The notes under the pieces: generated by a model
Database searches by the model: none
The model's input: the letters and a program-made list of their open reading frames with translations, nothing else
What the model was told of the DNA's origin: nothing
Made by a program: the position numbers and the translations under genes
Assembly (NCBI GenBank): GCA_001899005.1
Contig: MKUW01000007.1
Location: 62,001-126,000, forward strand
Length of the DNA stretch: 64,000 nt
From: Chloroflexi bacterium 44-23
GTDB taxonomy: Bacteria > Chloroflexota > Anaerolineae > Anaerolineales > Anaerolineaceae
Direction: 5' to 3'
In this document: one piece after another, positions 9,069 to 18,200 of the stretch
Position numbering within the stretch: position 1 is the stretch's first letter
Layout of the letters: each line of letters opens with the position of its first letter

Positions 9069-9587
9069 ATGAATGCTGCAAATAATATTACCAAACAAAA
9101 AACTATGGATAAAATTTTTCCAACACAGGTGGATATTCCAGAACGCAATCGTGAACGGGTTATTGACCTGCTGAATCAGTCGTTAGCTGATATATTTGAC
9201 CTCCATAGCCAAACCAAACACGCGCACTGGAATGTTAAGGGGACTGATTTTTACCAACTTCACATTCTTTTTGATGAATTGGCGGAAATGATATTCCCCT
9301 ATGTAGACACAATTGCCGAGAGAATTACAGCATTAGGTGGATTCGCAAAAGGAACTTCGCGAATGGCAGCTGATAGTTCTCAAGTTGAAGAATTTCCGGA
9401 TGTCAATTCCGGAATGGAAGTCGTGCACGCCTTGATTGAGCGTTACGGAGTTGTAGCCAATTGCATGCGCGAAGATATTGACGAGACTGAGAAATTAGAG
9501 GATATGGGCACTAATGATCTCTTTATTGAGATAACGCGCGTTTTGGATAAAGCCCTCTATTTTCTTGAATCACATATTCAGGATTAA
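9069..9587 (+). CDS. dps: Dps family DNA-protecting ferritin-like protein
   Basis: 172 residues, typical for Dps, which forms a 12-subunit shell that oxidises and stores iron and shields DNA under stress. The inter-subunit ferroxidase residues sit in 'HSQTKHAHWNVKG' (His) and 'LHILFDELAE' (Asp/Glu), followed by 'YVDTIAERITALGG', the usual Dps order. A polar N-terminal tail with several Lys may contact DNA. AGGAAG lies eight bases before the ATG. Flanked upstream by a palindrome and downstream by a strong terminator, so it is a single-gene unit. Confidence 0.95.
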   Translation: MNAANNITKQKTMDKIFPTQVDIPERNRERVIDLLNQSLADIFDLHSQTKHAHWNVKGTDFYQLHILFDELAEMIFPYVDTIAERITALGGFAKGTSRMAADSSQVEEFPDVNSGMEVVHALIERYGVVANCMREDIDETEKLEDMGTNDLFIEITRVLDKALYFLESHIQD

Positions 9588-9607
9588 GACCCATCACACA
9601 TAATGAA

Positions 9608-9638
9608 AAACAGCGAGTCATTTAATGACTCGCTGTTT
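9608..9638. terminator. Bidirectional intrinsic terminator
   Basis: A perfect 14-base stem (9608-9621 with 9625-9638) around a 3-base loop, with A-rich and T-rich flanks. It sits between the convergent dps and protein kinase genes and can serve both. Confidence 0.85.
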
Positions 9639-9665
9639 AATTTAACATGTTGCTTATTGTTGAAT

Positions 9666-11876
9666 TTACTTAATTTGCCAGGCAGACTGCATTTCTTCAG
9701 AATTTGGCGTTAATGTCAAATTGGTTTGTTCGGTTCCCTGAATGGTCATTATGTAAATCTCATGGTTTCCATCGCGGTTGGATGTGAAAAGGATCCATTC
9801 TGAATCAGAAGACCAGGCCGGGTAGGTATCAAAGGTGGTGTTGGTCAGGCGTTTTACCTCCAGGCCAAAGGAAGAAACACGAGTGAGGTAAATATCATTG
9901 GTGCGACCTTCAATTTTGGTGTAGGCGATCCAATCACCATTGGGAGACCAGGCTGGGTCGTCAAAGAATTTTAAGCGGCCATAATCCATATTCTTTTCCG
10001 TGTCGACAAAATCATTGTTGGGATCTCGAATCCACAGATAACGGGCATTGGCGGAAGGAAGGACGTATACCAATTTGTCCCCCCGCGGAGACCATTCCGC
10101 GGAGAATTCCTGCTTGTCAGTGCTGATGCGCTTCAATCCGCTGCCATCCGGGTGGACAACCATTAATTGGAGGATACCATCCAGGCGATTGTCAGTTGTG
10201 AAAACGATCCATTGACCATCCGGTGACCAGGCTGACTGGGTTTCGTTACCGGGAATCGAAAGTATGTTGATTTGATTCCCCCCGTCAGGATCCATGGTCC
10301 ACAAATCAAGTTTGTTGGTCGGGTCTCCGCTTTCGGCTGAGAAGACAATCCTTTTACCATCCGGTGACCAGGCCGGGTATGATTTATCGCCAGGATTGGA
10401 GGTAATCTGAGTTTTATCACCTGCCACAGGCTTTCCATCGGCGTCGAGATAAACCTTCATCGTCCAGACCTGGAAAGTGGTGCCATCCGCTTCATTACTA
10501 ATGTAAGCCACAATTCCTCCCCGCCCGATAGCTTCCAAAGCAGGGGCATCCGTGGAAGTTGGGGTGGGCTCTTCCGTAGATGTGGGCGAGGGGGCGATAG
10601 TGGCTGTTTCGGTTGGTGCGGGTAGTTCTGTCGCCGTAGCTGCCTGGGTTTCTGTTGCCAAAATAACCGAGGTGGCGGAAGCGTCGACAATAGCGACAAC
10701 ACCGGTTGGGGTAGTGGTGGCTTTATTGTTAATTACTAAGTTGATAACAAATATTGCCAATATTGCCAGAATGGCAAATGCACCCACCAGAACAAGTGGC
10801 AGGATCCATTTTGGTTTACCAGGCGGGTTTAGCGGCGTGGAAACAGGTTGGGAGGGATATATGGGCGGCGGTGGCGGCGGATATATGGGCGGCTGCGAGG
10901 GCGGAGGCTGAGAGGGCGGAGGTTGCGAGCGGGAAGGCTGAGAGGGAGGAGGTTGCGAGGGAGGAGGCTGTGAGGGAGATGGCCCGACACCGACACGCGT
11001 AGCCTGGGCAGCTGTGTTTGCAACTGGGGGAACCGGCTGCGAGGGGCGCACCAGGGTTGAATCCGACTGAGTGGAAGAACCAGCTGCCAGCGCTTCGACG
11101 AAATCCATCACAGAGATAAAACGATCTTCCGGTTTTACTGCCAGTGCTTTTTCAAGCGCAGCCTCAACTGGTTCCGGAATTTGAGGATTGATTGTGCGAA
11201 CAGGCGTGAGCGGTGTTTGGCCCAGCAGCCGTTCGACTGAATCGGCTGGTTTTTGGTTGGTAAGCAAATTATATACTGTGGCAGCCAGGCCATATTGGTC
11301 GGAATAAGAACCGGTACGGGCAGATCCATATTGTTCAGGCGGAGAATAACCCGGAGTGAGCCCGCGCGCACCTGTGGAAGTTTCCTGGGAAACATCAGCA
11401 GATTTCGCAATGCCAAAATCGACCAGCATAACCTCCCCACGCGGCGTAATTTTGATATTAGCAGGTTTAATGTCACGGTGAATGACCGGCGGGGTTTGAG
11501 AATGTAAATATTGTAAAGCCATTCCAAGTTGTCTGGTCCAGTGCAAGACTTTATCAAGTGGCTGCATACCTTCGCGTTTAACAATGCTGCCCAAGTCATC
11601 ACCGGGCACATAATCCATTACCAGGAATTGGCTTTCCTCAATCACGAAATAATCAATCACGCGCGGCAGATTGGAGTGCCGCAAAGCTGCCAGCAAGCGC
11701 GCTTCCTGCAAGAATTGTTCGCGGCCTTCCAAGCGTGGATTCTGATTTATTTTTACAGCCACATTGGTCTGGAGCACCGTATCCTGAGCCAGGTAAACGG
11801 CACCCATACCGCCCTTACCAAGCTGTTCAAGGATTCGGTAACGATCACGTAAAAAAGTATTATGCTGTAGATCCAT
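9666..11876 (-). CDS. Ser/Thr protein kinase with extracellular WD40/TolB-like repeats
   Basis: 736 residues in four parts. Residues ~12-265 are a Hanks-type kinase: glycine loop 'LGKGGMGAVYLAQD', Lys in 'VAVKIN', catalytic 'HRDIKPANIKI', metal-binding 'LVDFGIAK' and 'GYSPPEQY'. Next a Pro/Ser/Gln-rich stretch ('SQPPPSQPPPSQP'), one membrane helix ('WILPLVLVGAFAILAILAIF'), a Thr-rich linker, and an outer domain of TolB/PD40 beta-propeller repeats, seen as 'QSAWSPDGQWIVF', 'DPAWSPNGDWIAYT' and 'YPAWSSDSEWILFTSN'. It probably senses something outside through the propeller and phosphorylates cytoplasmic targets. Monocistronic. Confidence 0.93.
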   Translation of the reverse strand: MDLQHNTFLRDRYRILEQLGKGGMGAVYLAQDTVLQTNVAVKINQNPRLEGREQFLQEARLLAALRHSNLPRVIDYFVIEESQFLVMDYVPGDDLGSIVKREGMQPLDKVLHWTRQLGMALQYLHSQTPPVIHRDIKPANIKITPRGEVMLVDFGIAKSADVSQETSTGARGLTPGYSPPEQYGSARTGSYSDQYGLAATVYNLLTNQKPADSVERLLGQTPLTPVRTINPQIPEPVEAALEKALAVKPEDRFISVMDFVEALAAGSSTQSDSTLVRPSQPVPPVANTAAQATRVGVGPSPSQPPPSQPPPSQPSRSQPPPSQPPPSQPPIYPPPPPPIYPSQPVSTPLNPPGKPKWILPLVLVGAFAILAILAIFVINLVINNKATTTPTGVVAIVDASATSVILATETQAATATELPAPTETATIAPSPTSTEEPTPTSTDAPALEAIGRGGIVAYISNEADGTTFQVWTMKVYLDADGKPVAGDKTQITSNPGDKSYPAWSPDGKRIVFSAESGDPTNKLDLWTMDPDGGNQINILSIPGNETQSAWSPDGQWIVFTTDNRLDGILQLMVVHPDGSGLKRISTDKQEFSAEWSPRGDKLVYVLPSANARYLWIRDPNNDFVDTEKNMDYGRLKFFDDPAWSPNGDWIAYTKIEGRTNDIYLTRVSSFGLEVKRLTNTTFDTYPAWSSDSEWILFTSNRDGNHEIYIMTIQGTEQTNLTLTPNSEEMQSAWQIK

Positions 11877-12433
11877 AGGAAGGCTTCTCCATCTTTAAAA
11901 AAAAGATATGCTAAGTTTAAGCGAATTGATACGAATTTGCAAATAATGGGTGAGGAGAAAGTGTTTGTTGAATGGATAGGTAGTTGGGTAAGGTGTAATG
12001 AGTAATAAGTGAATAGTTGATTAGTTGCCTGGTTGCCTGGTTGCCTGGTTGATTAGTTCATTCAGGAATTGTGTGGATTTGGGTTATTTATGTTTTTACT
12101 TTGTATGTTTTGGGGGAGTTGCTTGGGTTGAGTTTCATAATTGAATTAATTATTGACTAAAAATTAAGAAGTTAGGATATAGGAAATTATGTTTCCTGTG
12201 ATAATGGAGGGTGGAATTCAAACCTTTGTATCAACTAGGCGCATTGAAAAGAAAATTTTATCCGTCCAAACCGCCTGCTCAATTGAGAAATAAATGTACA
12301 AATAATGATTACGCTTTTTAATCAAAAATTAGAACTTTTATAATCGAATACCTGAACCAACTAAACAGGCTCTAAAAAATTTTTTAAAATTATTGAAATC
12401 AAGAATAAGGTCAATTTACTCTGTTCTATTAAG
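11877..12433. other. Gene-free AT-rich spacer before tRNA-Lys
   Basis: About 560 bases with no supported coding frame. It holds the short tandem repeat listed separately; otherwise I see nothing definite. The kinase promoter is presumably at its left end. Confidence 0.55.
12016..12055. repeat. Short tandem repeat GTTGCCTG x3 flanked by GTTGATTA
   Basis: Three exact copies of GTTGCCTG (12024-12047) lie between two copies of GTTGATTA (12016-12023 and 12048-12055). A local tandem array, most likely slippage-derived; no function suggested. Confidence 0.7.
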
Positions 12434-12462
12434 TTGACAATGTTTAACGTCTATAGTAAACT
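12434..12462 (+). promoter_or_regulatory. Promoter of tRNA-Lys
   Basis: A consensus -35 TTGACA (12434-12439), a 17-base spacer and a -10 TAAACT (12457-12462), placed 14 bases upstream of the tRNA. Spacing and position fit a housekeeping sigma factor. Confidence 0.75.
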
Positions 12463-12476
12463 TTCCGACGTTCAAT

Positions 12477-12548
12477 GGGCGCGTAGCTCAATGGTAGAGC
12501 AGTGGCCTTTTAAGCCATTGGTTCAGGGTTCGAGTCCCTGCGCGCTCA
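12477..12548 (+). tRNA. tRNA-Lys (anticodon TTT)
   Basis: The cloverleaf folds fully: acceptor GGGCGCG with CGCGCTC, D arm GCTC/GAGC, anticodon stem GTGGC/GCCAT around CTTTTAA (anticodon TTT, Lys), five-base variable loop, and T arm CAGGG-TTCGAGT-CCCTG. The 3' CCA is not encoded and must be added by the CCA enzyme. A strong promoter precedes it and a hairpin follows. Confidence 0.97.
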
Positions 12549-12564
12549 CAAAAGAATTTTCCAT

Positions 12565-12594
12565 TTATCCCCAATCCGTCGTTTTTGGGGATAA
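12565..12594 (+). terminator. Terminator after tRNA-Lys
   Basis: TTATCCCCAA (12565-12574) pairs perfectly with TTGGGGATAA (12585-12594) around a 10-base loop, followed by TTTAATTATT. The position 17 bases after the tRNA supports a terminator role. Confidence 0.65.
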
Positions 12595-12662
12595 TTTAAT
12601 TATTAAGGTTCTGTCATGCCAAAAATTAGCATACAAGAAAATCAAAAAAGAGCCCAATTCTG

Positions 12663-13166
12663 TTAGAGGTTTTCAAGCTTATTCTTGGCTTTTCGCAATA
12701 TTTGAATAAGCGGAAGCAGCAAATGAAAACGTGATAAGAGCGCGATGGGGACTCTTTCAAACCCGAGGCCAAAGCGAATTGAGTTACCGGCGCGTTCGAT
12801 ATTTGTGACTACACCCAGCAGTGACTGCGGTGGGACAACATCGCGCATATGCTTCCCGTAACTGTCACCACGCAAAATACATTTGCCATCTTCTTTTGCT
12901 ACGAGACGATGAACCATTAGGCGTTGATTGAGCTGGCTGCGAAAGGCCAAAACTTGTCCCAAAACTGGCTGCTTGCCAGCAAATGCTGCGATTTTGAGGG
13001 TATCTCCTGAACGGATGAAAGGCAACATGCTGCTGCCGGTAGCTGTAAATTGAAAAATTGATCCCTCTGCAAGCACATCCCGGATAAGTTCTGCCAGGTC
13101 TGCATTGCCAATATTGAACCCATTGGAAGAGCTGCTCGAATTTCGGTTTTGTCCGACCCTCTTCAC
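12663..13166 (-). CDS. S24/S26 family peptidase, signal peptidase S26B-like
   Basis: 167 residues. The core carries the S26 serine motif 'GSSMLPFIRSGD' (Ser46), then 'MVHRLV' (His86) and 'LRGDS', the Ser/His arrangement of SipW/Sec11-type peptidases rather than the Ser/Lys of bacterial LepB. No N-terminal membrane helix is visible, unlike true signal peptidases; the C-terminal 30 residues are moderately hydrophobic. It starts at a GTG whose AAGGGG ribosome site overlaps the end of the nucleotidyltransferase gene 14 bases upstream, so the two are translated together. The pairing suggests a role in the adjacent peptide-modification cluster, perhaps leader cleavage; this is inference. Confidence 0.75.
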   Translation of the reverse strand: MKRVGQNRNSSSSSNGFNIGNADLAELIRDVLAEGSIFQFTATGSSMLPFIRSGDTLKIAAFAGKQPVLGQVLAFRSQLNQRLMVHRLVAKEDGKCILRGDSYGKHMRDVVPPQSLLGVVTNIERAGNSIRFGLGFERVPIALLSRFHLLLPLIQILRKAKNKLENL

Positions 13167-13180
13167 TGATTAAGATCCCC

Positions 13181-14410
13181 TTATCGATTCTGCAGCTTTA
13201 CGATGATAGTGCGGGTAGCGTCGCCAGCAATGTCGAACCAACGATACAGATACATGAACGGCCAGATCCAGGGGGGATTGGGTCGGTAGCGCCAACGCAT
13301 ATACGCCGGAGAGGGGAAAACCAGAGCCAGTACCGCTCGTATACGCCCGGGCCAATTGAGAGAGCCAATTATTCTTCCCTCTGCCAAAATCCTTGAAGGA
13401 GAATGTGATCCTTTTGATTTCACCAGTGAATCGAACTTGCCAGCTGTGATTGCCAGGTTATCCACAAAATCCACCGGCAAAGGCGTACCAAAGATGCGAT
13501 TGACCATTTGCAGACTCTCCTTGAGCGCTGAATCCCATTGAAAAATGGCAGCCTGGGCAGATAGTGCCTGCCAATCAATGGCAGCATATTCTTGCCGGAT
13601 CAAGAAATGCAGGTCCAGCAGCCAGCGCAGGGTGACCTGATCGCCACCATGCTGTAACATTTGGTGGGCTGAAAGGTATAAAAGATTGGCGGTGGGGTTA
13701 AGGTTGAAAATATAGTCAGTGTTAGTGGATGGATTGGCCTTTTTCCAGGCCTGATTGGGTTCAGTATTTTGCCAGAACCAGTCCATCGGAGCGGCATGGC
13801 GATAAGCCGGGGTGGCAACCAGGATCCAATGCAGCTCCAGGATGACACCAATGGGACCGTCTTTTTTCAAATGGGCATGGTGACTGAGGAAACGATTGAA
13901 ATCCGGCAGCACTTCCGGAAGATATTGGTGGTACCCGAGTGCATTGACGATCTCAAGAGCCTGCTTGAAATCCTGTTCGCGGACGAGAATATCAAGATCA
14001 CTCATCGGGCGCAGCGCCGGAGTCGGATAAATTGATTTTGCCAGGTGGGCACCTTTCAGCAAAACGGTCGCAATGTTGTGCTCGTTGAGCATTGTCAGCA
14101 CCTGGTTGAGATGATTGAAATAGACTGCATTGGTGATGGCGGTGCGGGCTTCATGTTGCGCAAAGTGCTGGTAAGTGGCAGGGTCAAACCGGGAAGAATT
14201 ATAAATTTCAGGTTCACCCGCCAGGCGGTAATAAAGCATGGCAGCCACTCCTTCCGCAATAGCCATTTTCTGAAATAAAGCCCAATCCTCGGAATGTAAA
14301 GAAGCCCAATCGACCCTGTTCGCTTTTTCGGCTAAAAGCGAGGTGATAGATTCAAATACCAGTGCTTGATTGCCTGCTATATGCGCATAGCGAGAGAGAA
14401 TTGCATTCAT
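13181..14410 (-). CDS. Nucleotidyltransferase family protein (NTP_transf_5-like)
   Basis: 409 residues of the PF14907-type nucleotidyltransferase family. The signature is 'VLLKGAHLAKSIYPTPALR' followed by 'PMSDLDILV', where the two Asp of 'SDLDILV' are the metal-binding pair. Later 'ELHWILV' and 'LYLSAHQMLQHGG' also fit the family. Such proteins occur beside HprK-like kinases and PqqD proteins in peptide-modification clusters, including phosphorylated lasso peptide clusters (the PadeN type); their exact reaction is not settled. It is divergent from the large secreted protein gene and leads a two-gene operon with the S26B peptidase. Confidence 0.82.
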   Translation of the reverse strand: MNAILSRYAHIAGNQALVFESITSLLAEKANRVDWASLHSEDWALFQKMAIAEGVAAMLYYRLAGEPEIYNSSRFDPATYQHFAQHEARTAITNAVYFNHLNQVLTMLNEHNIATVLLKGAHLAKSIYPTPALRPMSDLDILVREQDFKQALEIVNALGYHQYLPEVLPDFNRFLSHHAHLKKDGPIGVILELHWILVATPAYRHAAPMDWFWQNTEPNQAWKKANPSTNTDYIFNLNPTANLLYLSAHQMLQHGGDQVTLRWLLDLHFLIRQEYAAIDWQALSAQAAIFQWDSALKESLQMVNRIFGTPLPVDFVDNLAITAGKFDSLVKSKGSHSPSRILAEGRIIGSLNWPGRIRAVLALVFPSPAYMRWRYRPNPPWIWPFMYLYRWFDIAGDATRTIIVKLQNR

Positions 14411-14662
14411 GATACCTTAATTATAATCAAGAAGTGCTCATCGCGAGATTTCAGGGATGAATACTTAATCACCCTTCAAAGAGCAAGTGTAGACCGGCGT
14501 TAATTTATTATTGGAAAATGAAGTACTGACGAATTGGGGGTTGATACCACGCGGTAGAAAAGTTACCTGTGATTTACAGGGCTGATTGTGGCAAAGAGAA
14601 TTCAGGAGGATGAGAAAAGTAGAGGGTCTAAAACAATAACACGATCGTAACAAATTCGTAAC

Positions 14663-14690
14663 TTGTTTTTCATTCAAAAATCGGTATAAT
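14663..14690 (+). promoter_or_regulatory. Promoter driving the leader of the large secreted protein gene
   Basis: TTGTTT (14663-14668), a 16-base spacer and a perfect -10 TATAAT (14685-14690). Transcription would start near 14697, more than 550 bases before the next coding region. Confidence 0.6.
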
Positions 14691-14696
14691 CATTTT

Positions 14697-14974
14697 GGAG
14701 GGTTACTTATCTTTTTTCAAATCCAGCGATTTCTGGCTGGTCACCTGGTCTTATAGATCACATTTTTCCAAGCTATTCATTTTTATATTTTGGTTGTTCC
14801 AGATTTATAAACGGGTGGAATAGAAATCTCAGAACCAAACAATACCTAAAAAAATAAAATAATTTAGATTTTGGCGGCGATGATCCAGAGACGAAGTTTG
14901 GTCGCTCACCCGAAGAAAATCGGGTAAGTCTTTGGTAAGCCAGTAGCGAAACCGGCCTGAGGGGCCGGTTTTTT
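14697..14974 (+). ncRNA. Structured leader RNA or small RNA with its own terminator
   Basis: Between a good promoter and a strong terminator lie about 280 bases with no reading frame but several pairings. CCAGAGAC (14885-14892) pairs with GTCTTTGG (14928-14935); inside it ACCCGA and TCGGGT form a small hairpin around 'AGAAAA'; GGC/GCC can close the outside. The terminator is a 9-base stem AAACCGGCC (14949-14957) / GGCCGGTTT (14963-14971) followed by T residues to 14974. This could be a riboswitch-type attenuator of the downstream secreted protein gene or an independent small RNA. It fits no riboswitch class that I can recall. Confidence 0.45.
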
Positions 14975-15250
14975 GTATTCCGGCGGGGAAAGAGATCACG
15001 AAATTGGAGGAGTGTCGTTTGAATTTATGGAATATTGATATGTACAAATCGCTTGAATGCAGGAGAGAATTGCACATATGCCACAAATAGCAGACTGTGG
15101 ATGTAAGAGAAGTGATTTTACAAGCGTAGATAAGCTGGAAGATTCTTTTTTAAGTAACAGAAAAACTTACTAAGAACGGTTCTTTCGGGATTAAGTTACC
15201 AGATAGGAATGTATATTTAAATGAGTATAAAAAATGGAGGGATTTTTTAA
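14975..15250. other. Leader between the terminator and the large secreted protein gene
   Basis: About 275 bases without a gene. The only clear element is GGAGGG nine bases before the ATG at 15251. A second promoter may lie here but none stands out. Confidence 0.5.
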
Positions 15251-18200
15251 ATGAAACCATCTCGTAAAATATTTAATATTGTTCCGTTGATATTGTTAAT
15301 TCTCAATCCGTTAATGTCGGCGTTTTTATCCGTATCATTGCTGGCTGCTGATGTAGATGTTGTAAATGCAGCATCGGCAACGCAACCGGTGGTGGCTATC
15401 CATGTATCTGAGTACACCCAGGTGTTGGAGACGACGGATGCAGTATCGCCCACCCCGACAGGGTCGGGCGCTTCAGGAAAAGAATGGTGGGTTACCTCTT
15501 GGCATTATTCTGTGATAGTTGAATCATTAAAGCTGGCTTTCGAATCGGATGGAACACCATATAAGATTGTAACGGATGCAGATATTGCAGCTGGAGGATT
15601 GATGGATGGCACGTCACCCAAATATCCAATTGTCTTCAGCCTGGCTGCAGAAGCAATAGACAATACCGAAGTAAACCCATTGCGCAATTACGTGGACGCT
15701 GGTGGCTTTCTGCTTGTAGGTTCTTCAGCATTTACCCGTAATATTGATGGCACCACGCGTGGGGATTTCGCCCTGGCTGATGAGATGGGATTGAATATGG
15801 TCAACCCCTCCCTTCAAAATTGGGGAATGACGTCTAATTTTACCCATTTCACCAATCAGCGAATCGTTTCACATATCCCTGTAGGTACTGTCGCCTGGAA
15901 TATGCTGACGAATGCCGAAGATATAGTTTGGGGTACTAATGGTGCCCAACAGCAATGGCAAGTCAACTTAAATGGCGCAGAGGAAATTGCAAGTGGTGAT
16001 GCCGGACCTTTATTGGCCACCAAAGGTTATGGGCAAGGCCGTTTCATTTATCACGCCATTCTCAACCCATTAATAGGTGCCGGTGGGTATGATGTGGGTA
16101 TGTACGCCTATACCATATATCGCAGTGCAGTTGAATGGGCTTTTGAGGAAGCTAATTTACCCTTAGTAAAGCGCAGCCCATGGCCGTTTGCCTATAATGC
16201 AGCCTTCATGGCTCGCCATGATTATGAAGATTCTCTGGGATTAGTGGGAGGAATTGAAGCATCGGCAGCATATGAAAAGTCTGTAAATGTTAAAGGGGAG
16301 TACTATTTTTGTACCGGTAGAGTGCGAGAATTAGAAGAGACAACTCGAAATGGGTATGTCGAAAGTATGCGCAGGGCAATAACGAATTATGGGGCCACGA
16401 TCGGCTCGCATAATGGAGGCTTCCCCAATATCGGGGTGGCTGATAATTGGGCGTATGATTATTGGCACTGGGGACCGGACACCATGATTGACCAGACGAC
16501 TGGATTTCCGGATGTATTGCCATATGGACCTTATACCAGTGGATATTCATATGCAAAAGATTCGATTGAGCGTTCGTTTGATGACCTGGAAGGATGGTTC
16601 GCTAATTTAGACAATGGTCGTGTCGGCTGTGGTGTTTTAGATTTATGCCCGCGCACCTGGGTATCGCCTTATTTTAATTCCGGACGGGATCGGTCTTTTA
16701 AGATCCTGGAAGAGGTTGGATCGATCACCATGGGTGAACAAAAGATCAGTCCATTCCCACATTGGACATTGTCTTACGACCCCGCGAACCCCGACCCGCG
16801 CTACAACCACCTGACTTTGCCGCCCAGCGACTGGTACGTCGGTAACCGAATTTCACAGTCCATGGAAGATGGGCATTCAATTGCTTCAGTTCAGGCTTTG
16901 GTAGATTTCTACTATCAAAAAGGTTATTTGATCAATATGTATGGGCACCAGAGCTCACTAAACGGACCATTGATGAGGCCATACATTGATTACAATCTTG
17001 GCAAACCGAATATTTGGGCTACTAACGCAGTAGGTTTGCACGACTGGTGGCAGAAACGAGATGCGTTGATTATCACGCCCACTTTTACTAAGGTTGGAAA
17101 CTCAGCGCAGGTTACCGTGGGTATCAGTGGATCAGATGATGAAGGAACCGCCATCGAGGTGGTCCTCCCATATTGGTCAAGCGGAGCGGTTAAGAATCTG
17201 GTTGTGAAATTAGATGGTGAAGCCGCGAGTGAAAGCGCTTTTCGAACGACCGATTATGGTGTAAAAATCAAAGTAGGAATAGGTGTAGCAAATGTACAGG
17301 TTGATTACACCCCACTGGAGGACTGGGTGCAGACCGATTGGGTTGGTGGCGCAGAACAATCGGTTTGGGGTGATGAAGCCAAGTATGAAAGTGCCAGTGG
17401 CATAAATGATGGCGTTGCTGGTCAGTTAAGTCTCCCGCTTGCAACAGCAGGGGAACCATTATTCAGTGATGACTTTAATCGCACGCCTCCGCCTGACCCA
17501 GAGCCAGTACCTTTTGATTGGATTACATCTCCTATCCCTGGAAACTATGGAATATTTAATACAATGGGAGGGACGCTTAATACCTCGCTCAGTAGTGGTA
17601 ATCAATATGGGTTTGCTTACAAAGGTGTTCCTGGGCAACCCGCAGGTAACTATACTGTTGAAACGGATATTCGTTTTCCGAATACCACAAATGGCGGTGG
17701 AATTTTTGGCAGACTTGATCCAAATACTGGTTCCCGTTATGCAGTGTGGATATACCCACCAACCAATTTGAGATTGATCCGATTTAATATCTGGCCGGGA
17801 TCACCTTGGGTAAATCTGGGTGATTACACCATCCCTAGTGTGGGTACAGGTTGGCATCATCTTAAATTAACTTTCAACGAAACAAATATTCAGGTTTTTT
17901 ATGATAGAGAAACACTTACACATAATGTTACTGATAGCACCTATGCCAATGGTTTTGCAGGTTTGGATTATTGGAGTGAAACTTCAAATGGCCCCAGCTA
18001 CAATAATTATGAGGTGAAAGATCTTCTTGGAAATGTTATTTTTTTGGATAATTTTGGGGGAGATCCAGATGTTCCCAACTTGTTAGAGGAATGGACAATT
18101 TATACAGGCGGTTGGTCGGTAGTGGATTTAGCATTGCGCAACACTACCGGTGGTACGGGTGGATATGGCACTATTTATTACAAACCACCCGCCCCGGTTG

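Noticed and set aside
10552..11002. Plus-strand frames rich in Gly, Val and Ala inside the kinase gene
   Set aside because: They are antisense to the Thr- and Pro-rich linkers of the kinase and have no ribosome sites.
12477..12548. tRNA-Lys as the integration site of a genomic island covering the peptide cluster
   Set aside because: No second copy of the tRNA 3' end and no integrase were found in the window.
14697..14974. Known riboswitch (c-di-GMP, fluoride, TPP, glycine, cobalamin)
   Set aside because: The conserved cores of these classes, as I recall them, do not appear; the element is reported only as an unassigned structured leader.
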